From Cohnella nanjingensis (lineage in GTDB: Bacteria; Bacillota; Bacilli; Paenibacillales; Paenibacillaceae), in the NCBI RefSeq assembly GCF_014212125.1, contig NZ_JACJVP010000018.1:1-64000 (forward strand): a stretch of 64,000 nt of DNA. Reading direction: 5' to 3'. Of the stretch, positions 50,008 through 59,394 are shown piece after piece. Within the stretch, counting starts at the first letter, position 1; each line of letters begins with the position of its first letter. A program made the translations under genes and the position numbers. The notes under the pieces were generated by a model. The model saw only the letters and a list, made by a program, of their open reading frames with translations, was not told the origin of the DNA and made no database searches.

Positions 50008-52263
50008 ATGCGTGTGGATATTCGTAGAGCATGTCTGTGCTTTCTAACGGCGGCACTCCTGGCAAGCGCATTCCTGAGGATTCCAAAAGCCGAAGCGGCG
50101 GCCGTGCTGACCTTCGATTCCTTGCATGACGGCGACAGCTTGGCGGCCGGCGTCGTGCGAATCCAAGGCGGCTATACAGGGGCCTACAACGTTCAGTTGG
50201 TGGCGAACGGATCGCGGATCTACGATACGCATATGGAGGACCCGGACGGCGATGAATCGGGGACTTGGTACTGCGATCTGGATACGTCCGCGTACGACGG
50301 GGAGGTAGAGCTGGCAGTACGCGCCGCCGACGCGGCCACGCGCTACAACGCCTGGTCGGCCTTCCTTCGCGTCACCGTGCATTCGCCGCAGGCGAAGCAG
50401 CCTTCCGTTACGATCCTCAGTCCCGCGGACGGATCAACGGTCGGCGGTACGGTGCCGATCCGCGTCAAGGTCGAGGCGACCGGCTTGCCGCAATCCGTCC
50501 AAGTGCGGATCGACGGCGGCGATTGGCTGGAGGCTGCGCATCGCGGCGGGGGATTTTCCTACGATTGGGACGCCTCGGGCGAGGGCGACCGGACCCATAG
50601 CATCGAAGCGAGGGCGATCGGGAAGAACGGCAAGGTCGGGCGAAGCCTGACGACGTACGTGGATACGGGAGCCGGTTCGCACGAGACGACGACGTTGGTC
50701 CGACAGGACCGCGCGATGTGGATTTGGGAAAACGCCTCTTACAACCTCATATACAATCCAGGCTCGCGAGCCGTGCTGGATGCGATGGCATCGGACACGG
50801 CGACGTTCGGGCAGGACGCGACGACGACATTGTACCTCGGCGTCGACGCTTACCAAGGGACCGATATGCTGGAGGACGAACGGGAGCGCGTCCGGGACTT
50901 CGTCGCTTGGGCGCATGGCCGGGGCTACCGGGTGCAGGCGCTGATCGCGGGGGGCACCAATCCGCCGTACTTCGGCACCTATGCCCGCTATCGCGAGCAA
51001 GCGCTGCGCGAATTCGAGAAGGTACTGAACTACAATCTGGCTTCGGATACGAGCGAGCGGTTCGACGGCATTAATCTGGACACCGAACCCTACAGTCTCC
51101 CGGATTTCCACTCGGCTTATCCGGACGTGGAGATTCAGTACCTGGACATGCTGGAGGCGCTGATGCAGCGCAAGGAAGCTTCCGGGCTCGGCATCCCCGT
51201 CGGTCCGGCGATCCCGCGCTGGTACGATACGTCTGCGTCCGCCCAGAGCATCGCCTGGCACGGATCGGTCAAGTGGCTGTCGCAGCACATCCAGGATACC
51301 GCAGACTACATCGCCATCATGGATTACCGGGATCAGGCGGAGGGCAGCGTCGGCATCATCCAGCAGGCGCAAGGCGAGCTGGACTACGCGCAGTCGATCG
51401 GCAAGCCGAATTCCGTCGTCGTGGGCGTGGAGACGAAGGATATCGCGGACGGCGGAGATCCGGAGACGATCAGCTTCAACGAAGAAGGACGCGCCTACAT
51501 GGAGTCCGAGCTGGATAAAGTGTACGCGGCCTTCGGCGATCATCCGGGGTTCGCCGGGATCGCCGTGCACCATTACGATTCCCTGCGCACGCTGCCTTCG
51601 GCATGGGGACCGAACGCCGCCTACTGGCAGCCGCCCGCAGACACGCGGCCGCCGGGGGCGCTGAGCGCGGCGCCGGTCGCCTCGGCGTTCGACTACCAGC
51701 GGATCGATATCGCTTACGGCCGGGCGTACGATGACGGCGAAGTTCAGGCTTATCGCGTCTACCGCAGCGAGCAGCCGAGCTTCGAGCCGGATCCGTCGCT
51801 GCTCGCCGGGACGTCCAGAGGCTTGAGCTTCAAGGACGCCGGCCTGCTGCCCGATACGCGCTATTACTACCGGATCGCGGCCATTGATATGGCTGGCAAC
51901 GAAGGGCCGGCCTCGGCCGTCGTCTCGGCCCGAACGGGACAGACGACGCTGAAGCCGATGATCGTCAGCGCTATGAGCGTCGCGTACGGCGCCTCCAAAG
52001 GGACCGTCACGCTCCGCGTGTCCAACCTGGAGACGGCGGCAAGCATTCCTGCGGCGGCGGTGCACGGCCGATTCACGCACATGGCCGGCCGGTTCGTCGA
52101 CGCGAAGACCGACGCCGACGGCATGTTCGTCGCCGCCTCGGAGACGACGTCGGCGGCGTCCGGCGAGATCGGGTTCATGCCGGTCCGCATTCTGGCCGCC
52201 GGCTATTACTGGGCATCGGCTTACGATACGCCGCATACCGCCTCGGCCAGTTGGCCGTCCTGA
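50008..52263 (+). CDS. Secreted GH18-like glycosidase with Ig-like and FnIII domains
   Basis: A signal peptide (RACLCFLTAALLASAFLRIP, cleavage near AEAA) is followed by two Ig-like beta domains (to residue about 225), a TIM-barrel-like domain (about 235-545), a fibronectin type III domain and a C-terminal beta region. The barrel holds FDGINLDTEPY, which lines up with the GH18 DxxDxDxE motif (second Asp is Asn; DxE kept), and YIAIMDYRD, resembling the MxYD strand. That makes a chitinase- or endo-glucosaminidase-like activity likely, in keeping with NagA/NagB downstream. The ATG at 50008 with GAGGTGA is preferred to 49969. An alternative is a different GH clan member. Length 751 residues. Confidence 0.65.
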   Translation: MRVDIRRACLCFLTAALLASAFLRIPKAEAAAVLTFDSLHDGDSLAAGVVRIQGGYTGAYNVQLVANGSRIYDTHMEDPDGDESGTWYCDLDTSAYDGEVELAVRAADAATRYNAWSAFLRVTVHSPQAKQPSVTILSPADGSTVGGTVPIRVKVEATGLPQSVQVRIDGGDWLEAAHRGGGFSYDWDASGEGDRTHSIEARAIGKNGKVGRSLTTYVDTGAGSHETTTLVRQDRAMWIWENASYNLIYNPGSRAVLDAMASDTATFGQDATTTLYLGVDAYQGTDMLEDERERVRDFVAWAHGRGYRVQALIAGGTNPPYFGTYARYREQALREFEKVLNYNLASDTSERFDGINLDTEPYSLPDFHSAYPDVEIQYLDMLEALMQRKEASGLGIPVGPAIPRWYDTSASAQSIAWHGSVKWLSQHIQDTADYIAIMDYRDQAEGSVGIIQQAQGELDYAQSIGKPNSVVVGVETKDIADGGDPETISFNEEGRAYMESELDKVYAAFGDHPGFAGIAVHHYDSLRTLPSAWGPNAAYWQPPADTRPPGALSAAPVASAFDYQRIDIAYGRAYDDGEVQAYRVYRSEQPSFEPDPSLLAGTSRGLSFKDAGLLPDTRYYYRIAAIDMAGNEGPASAVVSARTGQTTLKPMIVSAMSVAYGASKGTVTLRVSNLETAASIPAAAVHGRFTHMAGRFVDAKTDADGMFVAASETTSAASGEIGFMPVRILAAGYYWASAYDTPHTASASWPS

Positions 52264-52330
52264 CGTTGCTGCGAGAGGCTAGTCTTTGACCGAACTGCGT
52301 TCATTTAGATCTAGGGGAGATGACGAGACG

Positions 52331-53719
52331 ATGATGAAAAGAGGAAAGAAGTTCATGATGCTCGCGGCTGCGGCCGCGATGACGCTGGCGGCCGCCGGCT
52401 GCGGAAGCGAATCCAAGGACGGGAACGGCGCAGCTTCCTCCGCTGCAAGTTCCGCGACAGGCGCCGCATCGGCGTCCGCCGGCAGCGGCGAGAAGGTCGA
52501 GATTCTGCTCGGCTATTACTCCGACGAGAAGTCGGATTCCAAGATGAAGGAGCTCATCGGCCAGTTCACGGCGGCGCATCCGAATATCAGCGTCAAAACC
52601 CAAAGCGCGCCTTACGGCCAATTCTATCAGAAGCTGGACACGCAAATCGCGGCGGGCACGGCCCCCGACGTGTGGCTGTCCGACGGCGTCTACGTGATGA
52701 AGTACGCCGAGCGCGGAGCGGTCAGGGATCTGACCGACTGGATCGCCAAGGACCTGAAGGCCGACGACTATTACGGCTTGGCGTACAACAAGGACGCGGA
52801 AGGCAGGTACTGGGGCGTTCCGCAAGGCATCCAGGTCGGCGTGCTTTTCTACAACAAGGATCTGTTCGACAAGGCGGGTGCCGCCTATCCGACCGACGAT
52901 TGGACCTGGGACGACCTGAAGAACGCCGCCGCCAAGCTGACGGTGGACGCCAAGGGCAAGACCGAGGGCGAGAGCGGCTTCGACAAGAATAACGTAAACC
53001 AGTTTGGCCTCACCTTCTTCAGCATCACCGAAGGCTGGTTCTCGGTCCTCAAATCGTACGGCGGCGGCGTGCTGGACGAGACCGGCACCAAGTCGATCAT
53101 CGATTCGGAGCCGAACAAGAAGGCGTTCGAATGGATGGTGGACGGCATGAACCGAGGCATCATTACCGATCCGGTCGACCTCAAGAGCTTCCAGAGCAAT
53201 ACCGCCGTCTTCCCGAGCGGATCGGCCGCGATGCGTATCGGACTGTACGCTCGGGTGCTGGCCGCCAACGAAGCGGGGCTGAACTACGACGTGGCGCTGC
53301 TGCCCAAAGGTCCCGACGGCAAGCGCTCGGCCCCGGTCATCGCCAATTCGTGGGTCGTCAACGCCAAATCCGGAGATGCCAAGGCGCAGGCCGCGTGGGA
53401 GTGGGTCAAATACTGGGCGACGCAGGACGACGTGCAAAAGCAGTGGGCGGAGCTTGGGGAAGCCATCCCGGTCAAAAAGTCGATCGCCGAATCGGACGTG
53501 TTCCTGAAGGGCGAACAGAAGCCGGCGAACCGCCAAGCGTTCCTGGACAGTCTGATCTTCGCACAGACGCTCGACGTGAATGCCGTATGGGAAGAATGGG
53601 TGGGCAAGTTCAACGAAAACGCCCAGCGCGCCTTCCTGGGCGACCAGTCGATCGACGAAGCGCTGAAGAGCGCCAATGCCGATGTGCAAAAAGTGCTGAA
53701 CGACTTCTACAAGAAATAA
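52331..53719 (+). CDS. Sugar ABC transporter substrate-binding lipoprotein
   Basis: Lipoprotein signal peptide (MMKRGKKFMMLAAAAAMTL, lipobox AAGC), Ser/Ala-rich linker, then a class 1 solute-binding domain: GYYSDEKSDSKMKELIGQF, GTAPDVWLSDGVYVMKYA, VGVLFYNKDLFDKAG, FQSNTAVFPSGSAAMRIG. Length 462 residues is normal. AGGGGAGA about 10 bases before the ATG at 52331. Pairs with the permeases at 53747 and 54734. No ATPase is encoded nearby. With NagA/NagB and the GH18-like enzyme in the same locus, GlcNAc-containing oligosaccharide is the likely ligand (inference). Confidence 0.92.
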   Translation: MMKRGKKFMMLAAAAAMTLAAAGCGSESKDGNGAASSAASSATGAASASAGSGEKVEILLGYYSDEKSDSKMKELIGQFTAAHPNISVKTQSAPYGQFYQKLDTQIAAGTAPDVWLSDGVYVMKYAERGAVRDLTDWIAKDLKADDYYGLAYNKDAEGRYWGVPQGIQVGVLFYNKDLFDKAGAAYPTDDWTWDDLKNAAAKLTVDAKGKTEGESGFDKNNVNQFGLTFFSITEGWFSVLKSYGGGVLDETGTKSIIDSEPNKKAFEWMVDGMNRGIITDPVDLKSFQSNTAVFPSGSAAMRIGLYARVLAANEAGLNYDVALLPKGPDGKRSAPVIANSWVVNAKSGDAKAQAAWEWVKYWATQDDVQKQWAELGEAIPVKKSIAESDVFLKGEQKPANRQAFLDSLIFAQTLDVNAVWEEWVGKFNENAQRAFLGDQSIDEALKSANADVQKVLNDFYKK

Positions 53720-53746
53720 AGCCATATGACGAGAGGCGGGATACCG

Positions 53747-54700
53747 ATGGAGCAGACCATCGAACGGACGGGGCGCGCGCAGGAAGGCGGCCGGCCGGTT
53801 CCCAAGCGGAGGGGCTCCTCCGAGAGCAGGTGGGGGCTGATCATGGTCTCCCCCTACCTGATTCACTTCGTGCTGTTCGTCGCGGGACCGCTCGGGGCGT
53901 CGCTGTACTTCAGCTTCTCGGACTACGACATGCTGAATCCTCCCCGGTGGTCCGGGCTGGACAACTTCGCCCGGATGGGGGGCGATCCGCTCTTCTGGAA
54001 AGCGCTTAAGAATACGCTCTATTTTACGGTCCTGTTCGTGCCGCTGCAGACGCTGCTCGCGCTCGTGCTGGCCGTCGCGCTGAACCAGAAGCTCCGGGGG
54101 CTCAAATGGTTCCGGATGGCGCATTTTATCCCGGTTATCTCCTCCTGGACCGTGATCCTGTACGTGGCGGACGCCATCTTCAACCCGCGGTTCGGCGCCG
54201 CGAACGCGCTGCTGACCCGCCTGGGACTCGATTCGCAGCGATGGCTGCAGGACGAGAAGCTGGCGATTCCCCTGCTCGTGCTGATCGCGGTCTGGAAAGG
54301 GATCGGCTACATCATGGTCATCTATCTGGCCGGCCTGCAGAGCGTGCCCGGCGATCTGTACGAGGCCGCCGAGATGGACGGCGCCGGCTCGTATCGCAAG
54401 TTCAGATCGATCACGCTGCCGATGATCTCGCCGACGACCTTCCTGGTCGTCGTCATGAGCACCATCACCACCTTTCAGGCGTTCGAGCAGATCTACGTGC
54501 TGACCGGCAGAGGCGACATGAGCCAGGCCGGAGGTCCGAACGACTCCACGATGGTCCTCATGCTGGATCTGTACCGGGAAGGCTTCACTTTTCTGCGGAT
54601 GGGCTACGCGTCCGCGATCGCGTGGGTGCTGTTCATGATCTTGTTCGCCTTGACGATGCTGCAGCTCCGGGTGCAAAAAAAGTGGGTCCACTACGATTGA
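53747..54700 (+). CDS. Sugar ABC transporter permease, MalF-type (CUT1)
   Basis: The 317-residue protein has a polar N-terminal segment (to about residue 30), then six transmembrane helices beginning WGLIMVSPYLIHFVLFVAGP. The EAA loop is GDLYEAAEMDGAGSYRKFRS. The ATG at 53747 is chosen with GAGAGGCGGG upstream; an ATG seven codons earlier is possible. It lies 27 bp after the binding-protein gene and 33 bp before its partner permease. Confidence 0.9.
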   Translation: MEQTIERTGRAQEGGRPVPKRRGSSESRWGLIMVSPYLIHFVLFVAGPLGASLYFSFSDYDMLNPPRWSGLDNFARMGGDPLFWKALKNTLYFTVLFVPLQTLLALVLAVALNQKLRGLKWFRMAHFIPVISSWTVILYVADAIFNPRFGAANALLTRLGLDSQRWLQDEKLAIPLLVLIAVWKGIGYIMVIYLAGLQSVPGDLYEAAEMDGAGSYRKFRSITLPMISPTTFLVVVMSTITTFQAFEQIYVLTGRGDMSQAGGPNDSTMVLMLDLYREGFTFLRMGYASAIAWVLFMILFALTMLQLRVQKKWVHYD

Positions 54701-54733
54701 ACGTACCGCGACCGGACAGGAAGGAGAACGAAT

Positions 54734-55558
54734 ATGAAGCATAAGAGATGGTCCCGAACGGCCGCCTACCTCGCGGTATCGATCAGCGCCCTCGTCATGA
54801 TCGTGCCCTTCGCCGCGGCGCTCTTGAACTCGCTCAAGACCTACAAGGAATATACCTCCGTGCCGCCTAAGTGGATCCCGGCGGCGCTGCAATGGTCCAA
54901 TTACAGCCGGGTGCTGGAGCTCGGCAACTTCGGCCAGTATACATTCAATAGCCTGTACGTCGCGCTGCTGTCCGTGGCCGGCGCGGTGCTCTCCTGCTCG
55001 ATGGTGGGCTACGCGTTCGCCCGCCTGCGCTTCCCGCTCAAGAGCGCGCTGTTCGTCATGGTGCTCGGCACGATGATGATCCCGCCGGTCGTCATCATCA
55101 TTCCGCACTTCATCATCTTCAACAAGATGCATCTGCTCGACACGCTGACGCCGCTGTGGGTCATCGAATGGCTGGCCCAGCCGTTCGGCATCTTCCTCAT
55201 GCGGCAGGCCTTTATGAATATTCCGAAGGAGTATGAGGAGTCGGCCAAGATGGAAGGCTGCAATCCGTTTCAGGTGTACGTGCGCATTTTCATGCCGATG
55301 GTCAAGCCGACGATCGCCACGCTCGTCATTTTCACCTTCATGGGCAAATGGAACGAGATCCTCGCTCCGGTCATCTATTTGACCTCCAACGCGAAGTACA
55401 CGCTGCCGATCGGCATTCTGTCCCTCGGAGGGCAGTGGGTCGGCAACGAGCAGCTCATGGTGGCGGCCGCGCTGATCAGTCTGATCCCGATTCTGGCGCT
55501 ATTCCTGTTCGCGGAGAAGTACTTCGTGCAAAATCACGCGAATTCGGGCATCAAATAA
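54734..55558 (+). CDS. Sugar ABC transporter permease, MalG-type (CUT1)
   Basis: The 274-residue protein has six transmembrane helices, the EAA loop KEYEESAKMEGCNPFQVYVR, and the common MalG ending with FAEKYFVQNHANSGIK. AGGAAGGAG precedes the ATG. It forms the channel with the permease at 53747. In the order binding protein, MalF-type, MalG-type this importer is complete except for the shared ATPase. Confidence 0.9.
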   Translation: MKHKRWSRTAAYLAVSISALVMIVPFAAALLNSLKTYKEYTSVPPKWIPAALQWSNYSRVLELGNFGQYTFNSLYVALLSVAGAVLSCSMVGYAFARLRFPLKSALFVMVLGTMMIPPVVIIIPHFIIFNKMHLLDTLTPLWVIEWLAQPFGIFLMRQAFMNIPKEYEESAKMEGCNPFQVYVRIFMPMVKPTIATLVIFTFMGKWNEILAPVIYLTSNAKYTLPIGILSLGGQWVGNEQLMVAAALISLIPILALFLFAEKYFVQNHANSGIK

Positions 55559-55606
55559 GCGGTTCCGGATAAGGCCGGACGCCGACAGCAAAGGAGCAAC
55601 GCGGAA

Positions 55607-56485
55607 ATGCAAACGATCAAATACGCGGCGTTCAGCGGAGCGCTCATGGCATACAGCATTCAGGAAGCGATGGCGACCGCGGCCCGCTTAGGCTTCGACG
55701 GCATCGAGATCGCCTGCAGAGAGCCCCATCTGTCCCCCGACACCTCGCGCAGAAGGGTGGACGAGATGCGGACGGTCGCCGACGGACTCGGTCTGGACAT
55801 CCCGGTGCTGGCGGGGTACATGGGGAATTTCTCGGAAGCCTCGGACCGGGAGTGCGAGGCGGCCTACGAGGCGTTCTGCGCGATGCTGGAGCATGCCGAC
55901 CGGCTGCGCGCGGACGCGCTGCGCCTGTTCCCCGGCGGACCGAACGCCTTTCTCGCCCACGACTATCACTACGAAAAAGCGGCCTTCTGGCTGCGCCGCT
56001 GCGCCGCAGAGGCGGCTCGCAGCGGTAAGCGTATCCTGCTGGAAATTCATAACAACAGTCTCGTCGAAACCCCGGACAGCGCGCTGCGCCTGCTCGGCCT
56101 GGTGAACGACGACACGGTCGGCCTGATCCACGACGCCGGCAACATGTACATCGTCGGCACCGGCTTCGGCCGCGAATCCGTAGCGCGGCTGGGTAAGCAT
56201 CTGCGCCACGTCCACGTCAAGGACGAGAAACGGATCGGCGCTTCGGGCGAACCCGGCACCTTTAAAAACCGGACGGCGCGCGGCGAGGAGCACTTCCTCC
56301 AATGCCGCCTGGGCGAAGGAGACGTCGACCACCGCGAGCTGTTCGCGGCCCTGCAGGCCGCGGATTACCGGGGCTGGCTGACGCTGGAGTGCTTCGCTCC
56401 CTGGCCGCCCGAAGAGCAGCTGGCTCATGACTTGGCCGTCGCCAAGGCTTGGTGGCGCGACGGAGAGGAGCATCGCGATGATTAG
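55607..56485 (+). CDS. Sugar phosphate isomerase/epimerase-like TIM barrel (AP endonuclease 2 family)
   Basis: The 292-residue protein has the xylose-isomerase-like barrel: ATAARLGFDGIEIACREPHL at strand 1, LLEIHNNSLVET with a metal-binding Glu, GLIHDAGNMYIVG with His/Asp, HLRHVHVKDEKR with His/Lys, and LTLECFAPW with the last metal Glu. Members isomerise or epimerise sugars, inositols and keto-acids. Several recently described relatives act on 3-keto-glycosides produced by Gfo/Idh enzymes, and two such enzymes follow here. The gene lies 49 bp after the permease and overlaps the next start. Exact reaction unknown. Confidence 0.82.
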   Translation: MQTIKYAAFSGALMAYSIQEAMATAARLGFDGIEIACREPHLSPDTSRRRVDEMRTVADGLGLDIPVLAGYMGNFSEASDRECEAAYEAFCAMLEHADRLRADALRLFPGGPNAFLAHDYHYEKAAFWLRRCAAEAARSGKRILLEIHNNSLVETPDSALRLLGLVNDDTVGLIHDAGNMYIVGTGFGRESVARLGKHLRHVHVKDEKRIGASGEPGTFKNRTARGEEHFLQCRLGEGDVDHRELFAALQAADYRGWLTLECFAPWPPEEQLAHDLAVAKAWWRDGEEHRDD

Positions 56486-57560
56486 ACGGACGTTCGGCAT
56501 TATCGGATGCCAGCACGCCCATATCGGTATTTTTATCCGCGAGATGCAGCAGCTCGGCCACCGGTTCGCGGGGATCTACGAACCCGAGCCTGCCACGCTC
56601 GCCCGCAGGCTCGCGGGGGAATTTGGCGTCCCGCTCTTGCCCGACAGAGAGGCGCTGCTCGGGGAGGACGTATCCGTCATCGGCTGCGCCGCCGTCAACG
56701 CGGACAAGATCGGCGTGATCGAATGGTGCGAGCTTCACGGCAAGCACGTGATGCTCGACAAGCCCGCCGTTACCGACCGCGAAGGGCTGGACCGGCTGCG
56801 CGCGGCGATCGGGCGCGGCCGCATCGAGATCGGGATGCTCCTGACGGAGCGATTCCGCTCCTCGCTGCTCGCGGCCAAGCGGCTGATCGAAGAGGGCGCG
56901 CTCGGAGAGATCGTCCATATCGGCATGCGCAAGCCCCATCTCCTGAACGCGCCGGAGCGTCCCGCCTGGCACTTCGACAAGAAGCGGTCCGGCGGCATTA
57001 TCGTCGATCTGCTCATTCACGACTTCGATCTGCTGCGCTGGCTGACGGGGCGGGAGATCGCATCCGTCGAAGGCTTCATGGCACGCGAGAGCAGGTCGCC
57101 GCACCCCGGCTTCTACGACGCGGCGGGCGTGCAGGCGGTCATGGACGGCGGGACGACGGCGCAGCTGTACGCCGACTGGCATACGCCGCGGAGCAGCTGG
57201 ACCTGGGGGGACGGCAGGCTGTTCGTTACGGGCACCCGTGGCACGCTGGAGCTCCGGTTGGAGGGCGATCCGCTATTGGGGGGCGGGGAAGCGCTGCTGC
57301 TGACGACGGACCGGGAGCCGCTGCGCCGGGTGGCGGACCCGGTTCCCGCTTCCTTGATCACGGCCGATTTCCTGAGCCGGCTGGATGGGGGGCCGTACGA
57401 GCTCTCGCACGCCGATCTGCTCGCCGCTTCCGAGGCGGCGATCGCGGCCGACGAGCGGGCCGTCAGGATCGACCGCGCCGTCGGGATCGACGGCGCCGCG
57501 TCCGAGCGTCAGGCGGAATGCGATCGAACGAATAGCGTTATCGAAATCGAGAGGATGTGA
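56478..57560 (+). CDS. Gfo/Idh/MocA-family oxidoreductase
   Basis: The N-terminal Rossmann domain starts RRTFGIIGCQHAHIGIF, and the active-site region has GKHVMLDKPAVTD (Lys of the conserved EKP-like motif; here DKP) and IIVDLLIHDFDLLRWLTG with the catalytic Asp/His. Length is 360 residues. NAD(P)-dependent oxidation or reduction of a sugar or its derivative is expected. The ATG at 56478 overlaps the preceding stop by eight bases. It differs clearly from the second oxidoreductase at 57566, so the two probably act at different steps or on different parts of the substrate. Confidence 0.85.
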   Translation: MIRRTFGIIGCQHAHIGIFIREMQQLGHRFAGIYEPEPATLARRLAGEFGVPLLPDREALLGEDVSVIGCAAVNADKIGVIEWCELHGKHVMLDKPAVTDREGLDRLRAAIGRGRIEIGMLLTERFRSSLLAAKRLIEEGALGEIVHIGMRKPHLLNAPERPAWHFDKKRSGGIIVDLLIHDFDLLRWLTGREIASVEGFMARESRSPHPGFYDAAGVQAVMDGGTTAQLYADWHTPRSSWTWGDGRLFVTGTRGTLELRLEGDPLLGGGEALLLTTDREPLRRVADPVPASLITADFLSRLDGGPYELSHADLLAASEAAIAADERAVRIDRAVGIDGAASERQAECDRTNSVIEIERM

Positions 57561-57565
57561 GCGAA

Positions 57566-58615
57566 ATGAACGATCAAACAACGCCGGTGCGGTTCGGTAT
57601 CGTCGGCTGCGGCATCATCGCGGAGGTGCATGCCAAATGCCTGTTGGAAATGGCAGGAGCGAAGCTGACCGCGCTCTTCGATCCGGCGGCGGACAAGGCG
57701 AACGCGTTCGCGGAGAAATTCGGCGGAGCCGTCTGCGGCACCTACGAGGAGCTGCTCGCCAGGGAGGACGTCGATGTCGTGTGCATCTGCACGCCGAGCG
57801 GCTTGCATGCGCGGCAGACGGTCGCCGCGGCGCGGGCGGGCAAGCACGTCGTGGTCGAGAAGCCGATGGCGATCAAGCTCGAGGATATCGACGCGATGCT
57901 GGCCGCCTGCGCGCAATCTGGCGTGTTCCTGGCGACGATCTTCCCGCGGCGCATGTCGCCTCAAGCCCGATATGCGCGGCAGCTCATCCGGGAAGGGCGT
58001 CTCGGCAGGCTGAGCCTCTGCTCGGGGTACGTCAAGCTGTACCGGGACCAGGCGTACTACGACAGCGCCGGCTGGCGAGGCACCTGGCAGATGGACGGCG
58101 GGGGCGTGATGATGAATCAGGGCATTCATACCGTCGACCTGCTCCAATGGCTCGTCGGGCCGGTGAGGTCGCTGTACGGCCAAGCGCGGGCTGTGCTTCG
58201 CGATATCGAGGTAGAGGATACGGCCGTCGCGCTGCTGCGTTACGAGAGCGGAGCAATGGGGACGTTTGAAATGACGACGACCGCCTATAAAGGCAAGGGG
58301 CAGCGGCTGGAGATCCACGGCGAGAAAGGCACGATGATCATCGAGGAGGACGATATCGTCTCGCTGGAGATCGACGGCGAGCAGGTCGTTCTGCCCGCGT
58401 TCGAGCCGTTCCGGGTCGTGCCGGACGGGCATCTCGCGCAGTTGCGCGACATGGCGGAGGCGGTCCGGGGGCGGCGCGAGCCGATCGTGACGGGCGCCGA
58501 GGGCAGACACTCGCTGGAAATCATTCTGGGCGTTTACGCTTCCTCCCGGGAGCGGCGCGAGGTTGAGATCGGCGGTCGGCAGACAGGCATTCGAGAGGAG
58601 GGCGTCGCGGGATGA
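57566..58615 (+). CDS. Gfo/Idh/MocA-family oxidoreductase, second member
   Basis: Rossmann start FGIVGCGIIAEVHAKCLLEM, the motif KHVVVEKPMAIKLEDID with catalytic Lys (EKP), and the C-terminal GGGVMMNQGIHTVDLLQWLV with the active-site His/Asp. Length is 349 residues. The ATG at 57566 with GAGAGGA at good spacing is chosen over GTG at 57557. The product is likely a cytoplasmic NAD(P)-dependent sugar dehydrogenase. Its 3' end overlaps the NagB gene by four bases. Together with the TIM-barrel protein it could carry out an oxidation, elimination and reduction series on an imported disaccharide (inference). Confidence 0.88.
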   Translation: MNDQTTPVRFGIVGCGIIAEVHAKCLLEMAGAKLTALFDPAADKANAFAEKFGGAVCGTYEELLAREDVDVVCICTPSGLHARQTVAAARAGKHVVVEKPMAIKLEDIDAMLAACAQSGVFLATIFPRRMSPQARYARQLIREGRLGRLSLCSGYVKLYRDQAYYDSAGWRGTWQMDGGGVMMNQGIHTVDLLQWLVGPVRSLYGQARAVLRDIEVEDTAVALLRYESGAMGTFEMTTTAYKGKGQRLEIHGEKGTMIIEEDDIVSLEIDGEQVVLPAFEPFRVVPDGHLAQLRDMAEAVRGRREPIVTGAEGRHSLEIILGVYASSRERREVEIGGRQTGIREEGVAG

Positions 58616-59394
58616 CGGTCACGGGAGGAGCGATCTCGCAAAGGCGGGCCGACTCGCTGGAGGTTCGCGTATATCCCGACCGCGCCGCGCTGGGACGGGC
58701 GGCCGGGGCGGACATCGCCCGAGCGATGCGGGAGCTGCTCGCGGTCCGGGAGCGGATTCGAATGGTTTTCGCCGCGGCGCCCTCGCAAAACGAGACGCTG
58801 GAGGCGCTTGTACGGGAGGAACTGCCGTGGGAGCGGGTCACGGCCTTTCATATGGATGAATATATCGGGCTCGCCCCGGATGCGCCGCAGCGCTTCGGGC
58901 AATTCCTGCGGGAGCGGCTGTTCGATGCCGTGCGGCCGGGCACGGTTCATTATATCGACGGTACGTCCGATCCGGAAACGGAGTGCGAGCGTTACGCCGG
59001 CCTGCTGCGCGAGGCGCCGATCGATCTGGTCTGCCTCGGCATCGGCGAGAACGGGCACTTGGCCTTCAACGATCCGCCGGTCGCCGACTTCGCGGACAGC
59101 CTGACCGTCAAGCCCGTCGAGCTGGACGAGAGCTGTCGCCGGCAGCAGGTGAACGATGGCTGCTTCGCCCGCATCGAGGACGTGCCGCGGCGGGCGCTCA
59201 CGATGACGGTGCCGGCCCTGTTCGCCGGCGGACAGCTATTCTGCGCCGTACCGGGGCGAACGAAGCGACAGGCCGTGCAGCGCACGCTGACGGGAGAGAT
59301 CGCCGCCGATTGCCCGGCGACCGTCCTGCGCAGGCATCCCCGCTGCACGCTTTACGTAGATCGGGACGCTGCGGAGGAATGGGCCGGTGAGTGA
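58612..59394 (+). CDS. nagB: Glucosamine-6-phosphate deaminase
   Basis: The 260-residue protein has FHMDEYIGL, the catalytic-acid region of NagB, and GIGENGHLAFNDPP, which holds the His and Asn of the active site (GVDGHIGFNEP in E. coli). The C-terminus ALTMTVPALFAGGQLFCAVP contains the TxTxxxL stretch of the fold. It converts glucosamine-6-phosphate to fructose-6-phosphate and ammonia. It overlaps its upstream and downstream genes and is paired with NagA. The GENGH...NDPP variant is the Gram-positive sugar-operon type, so specificity might extend to other amino sugars. Confidence 0.88.
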   Translation: MTVTGGAISQRRADSLEVRVYPDRAALGRAAGADIARAMRELLAVRERIRMVFAAAPSQNETLEALVREELPWERVTAFHMDEYIGLAPDAPQRFGQFLRERLFDAVRPGTVHYIDGTSDPETECERYAGLLREAPIDLVCLGIGENGHLAFNDPPVADFADSLTVKPVELDESCRRQQVNDGCFARIEDVPRRALTMTVPALFAGGQLFCAVPGRTKRQAVQRTLTGEIAADCPATVLRRHPRCTLYVDRDAAEEWAGE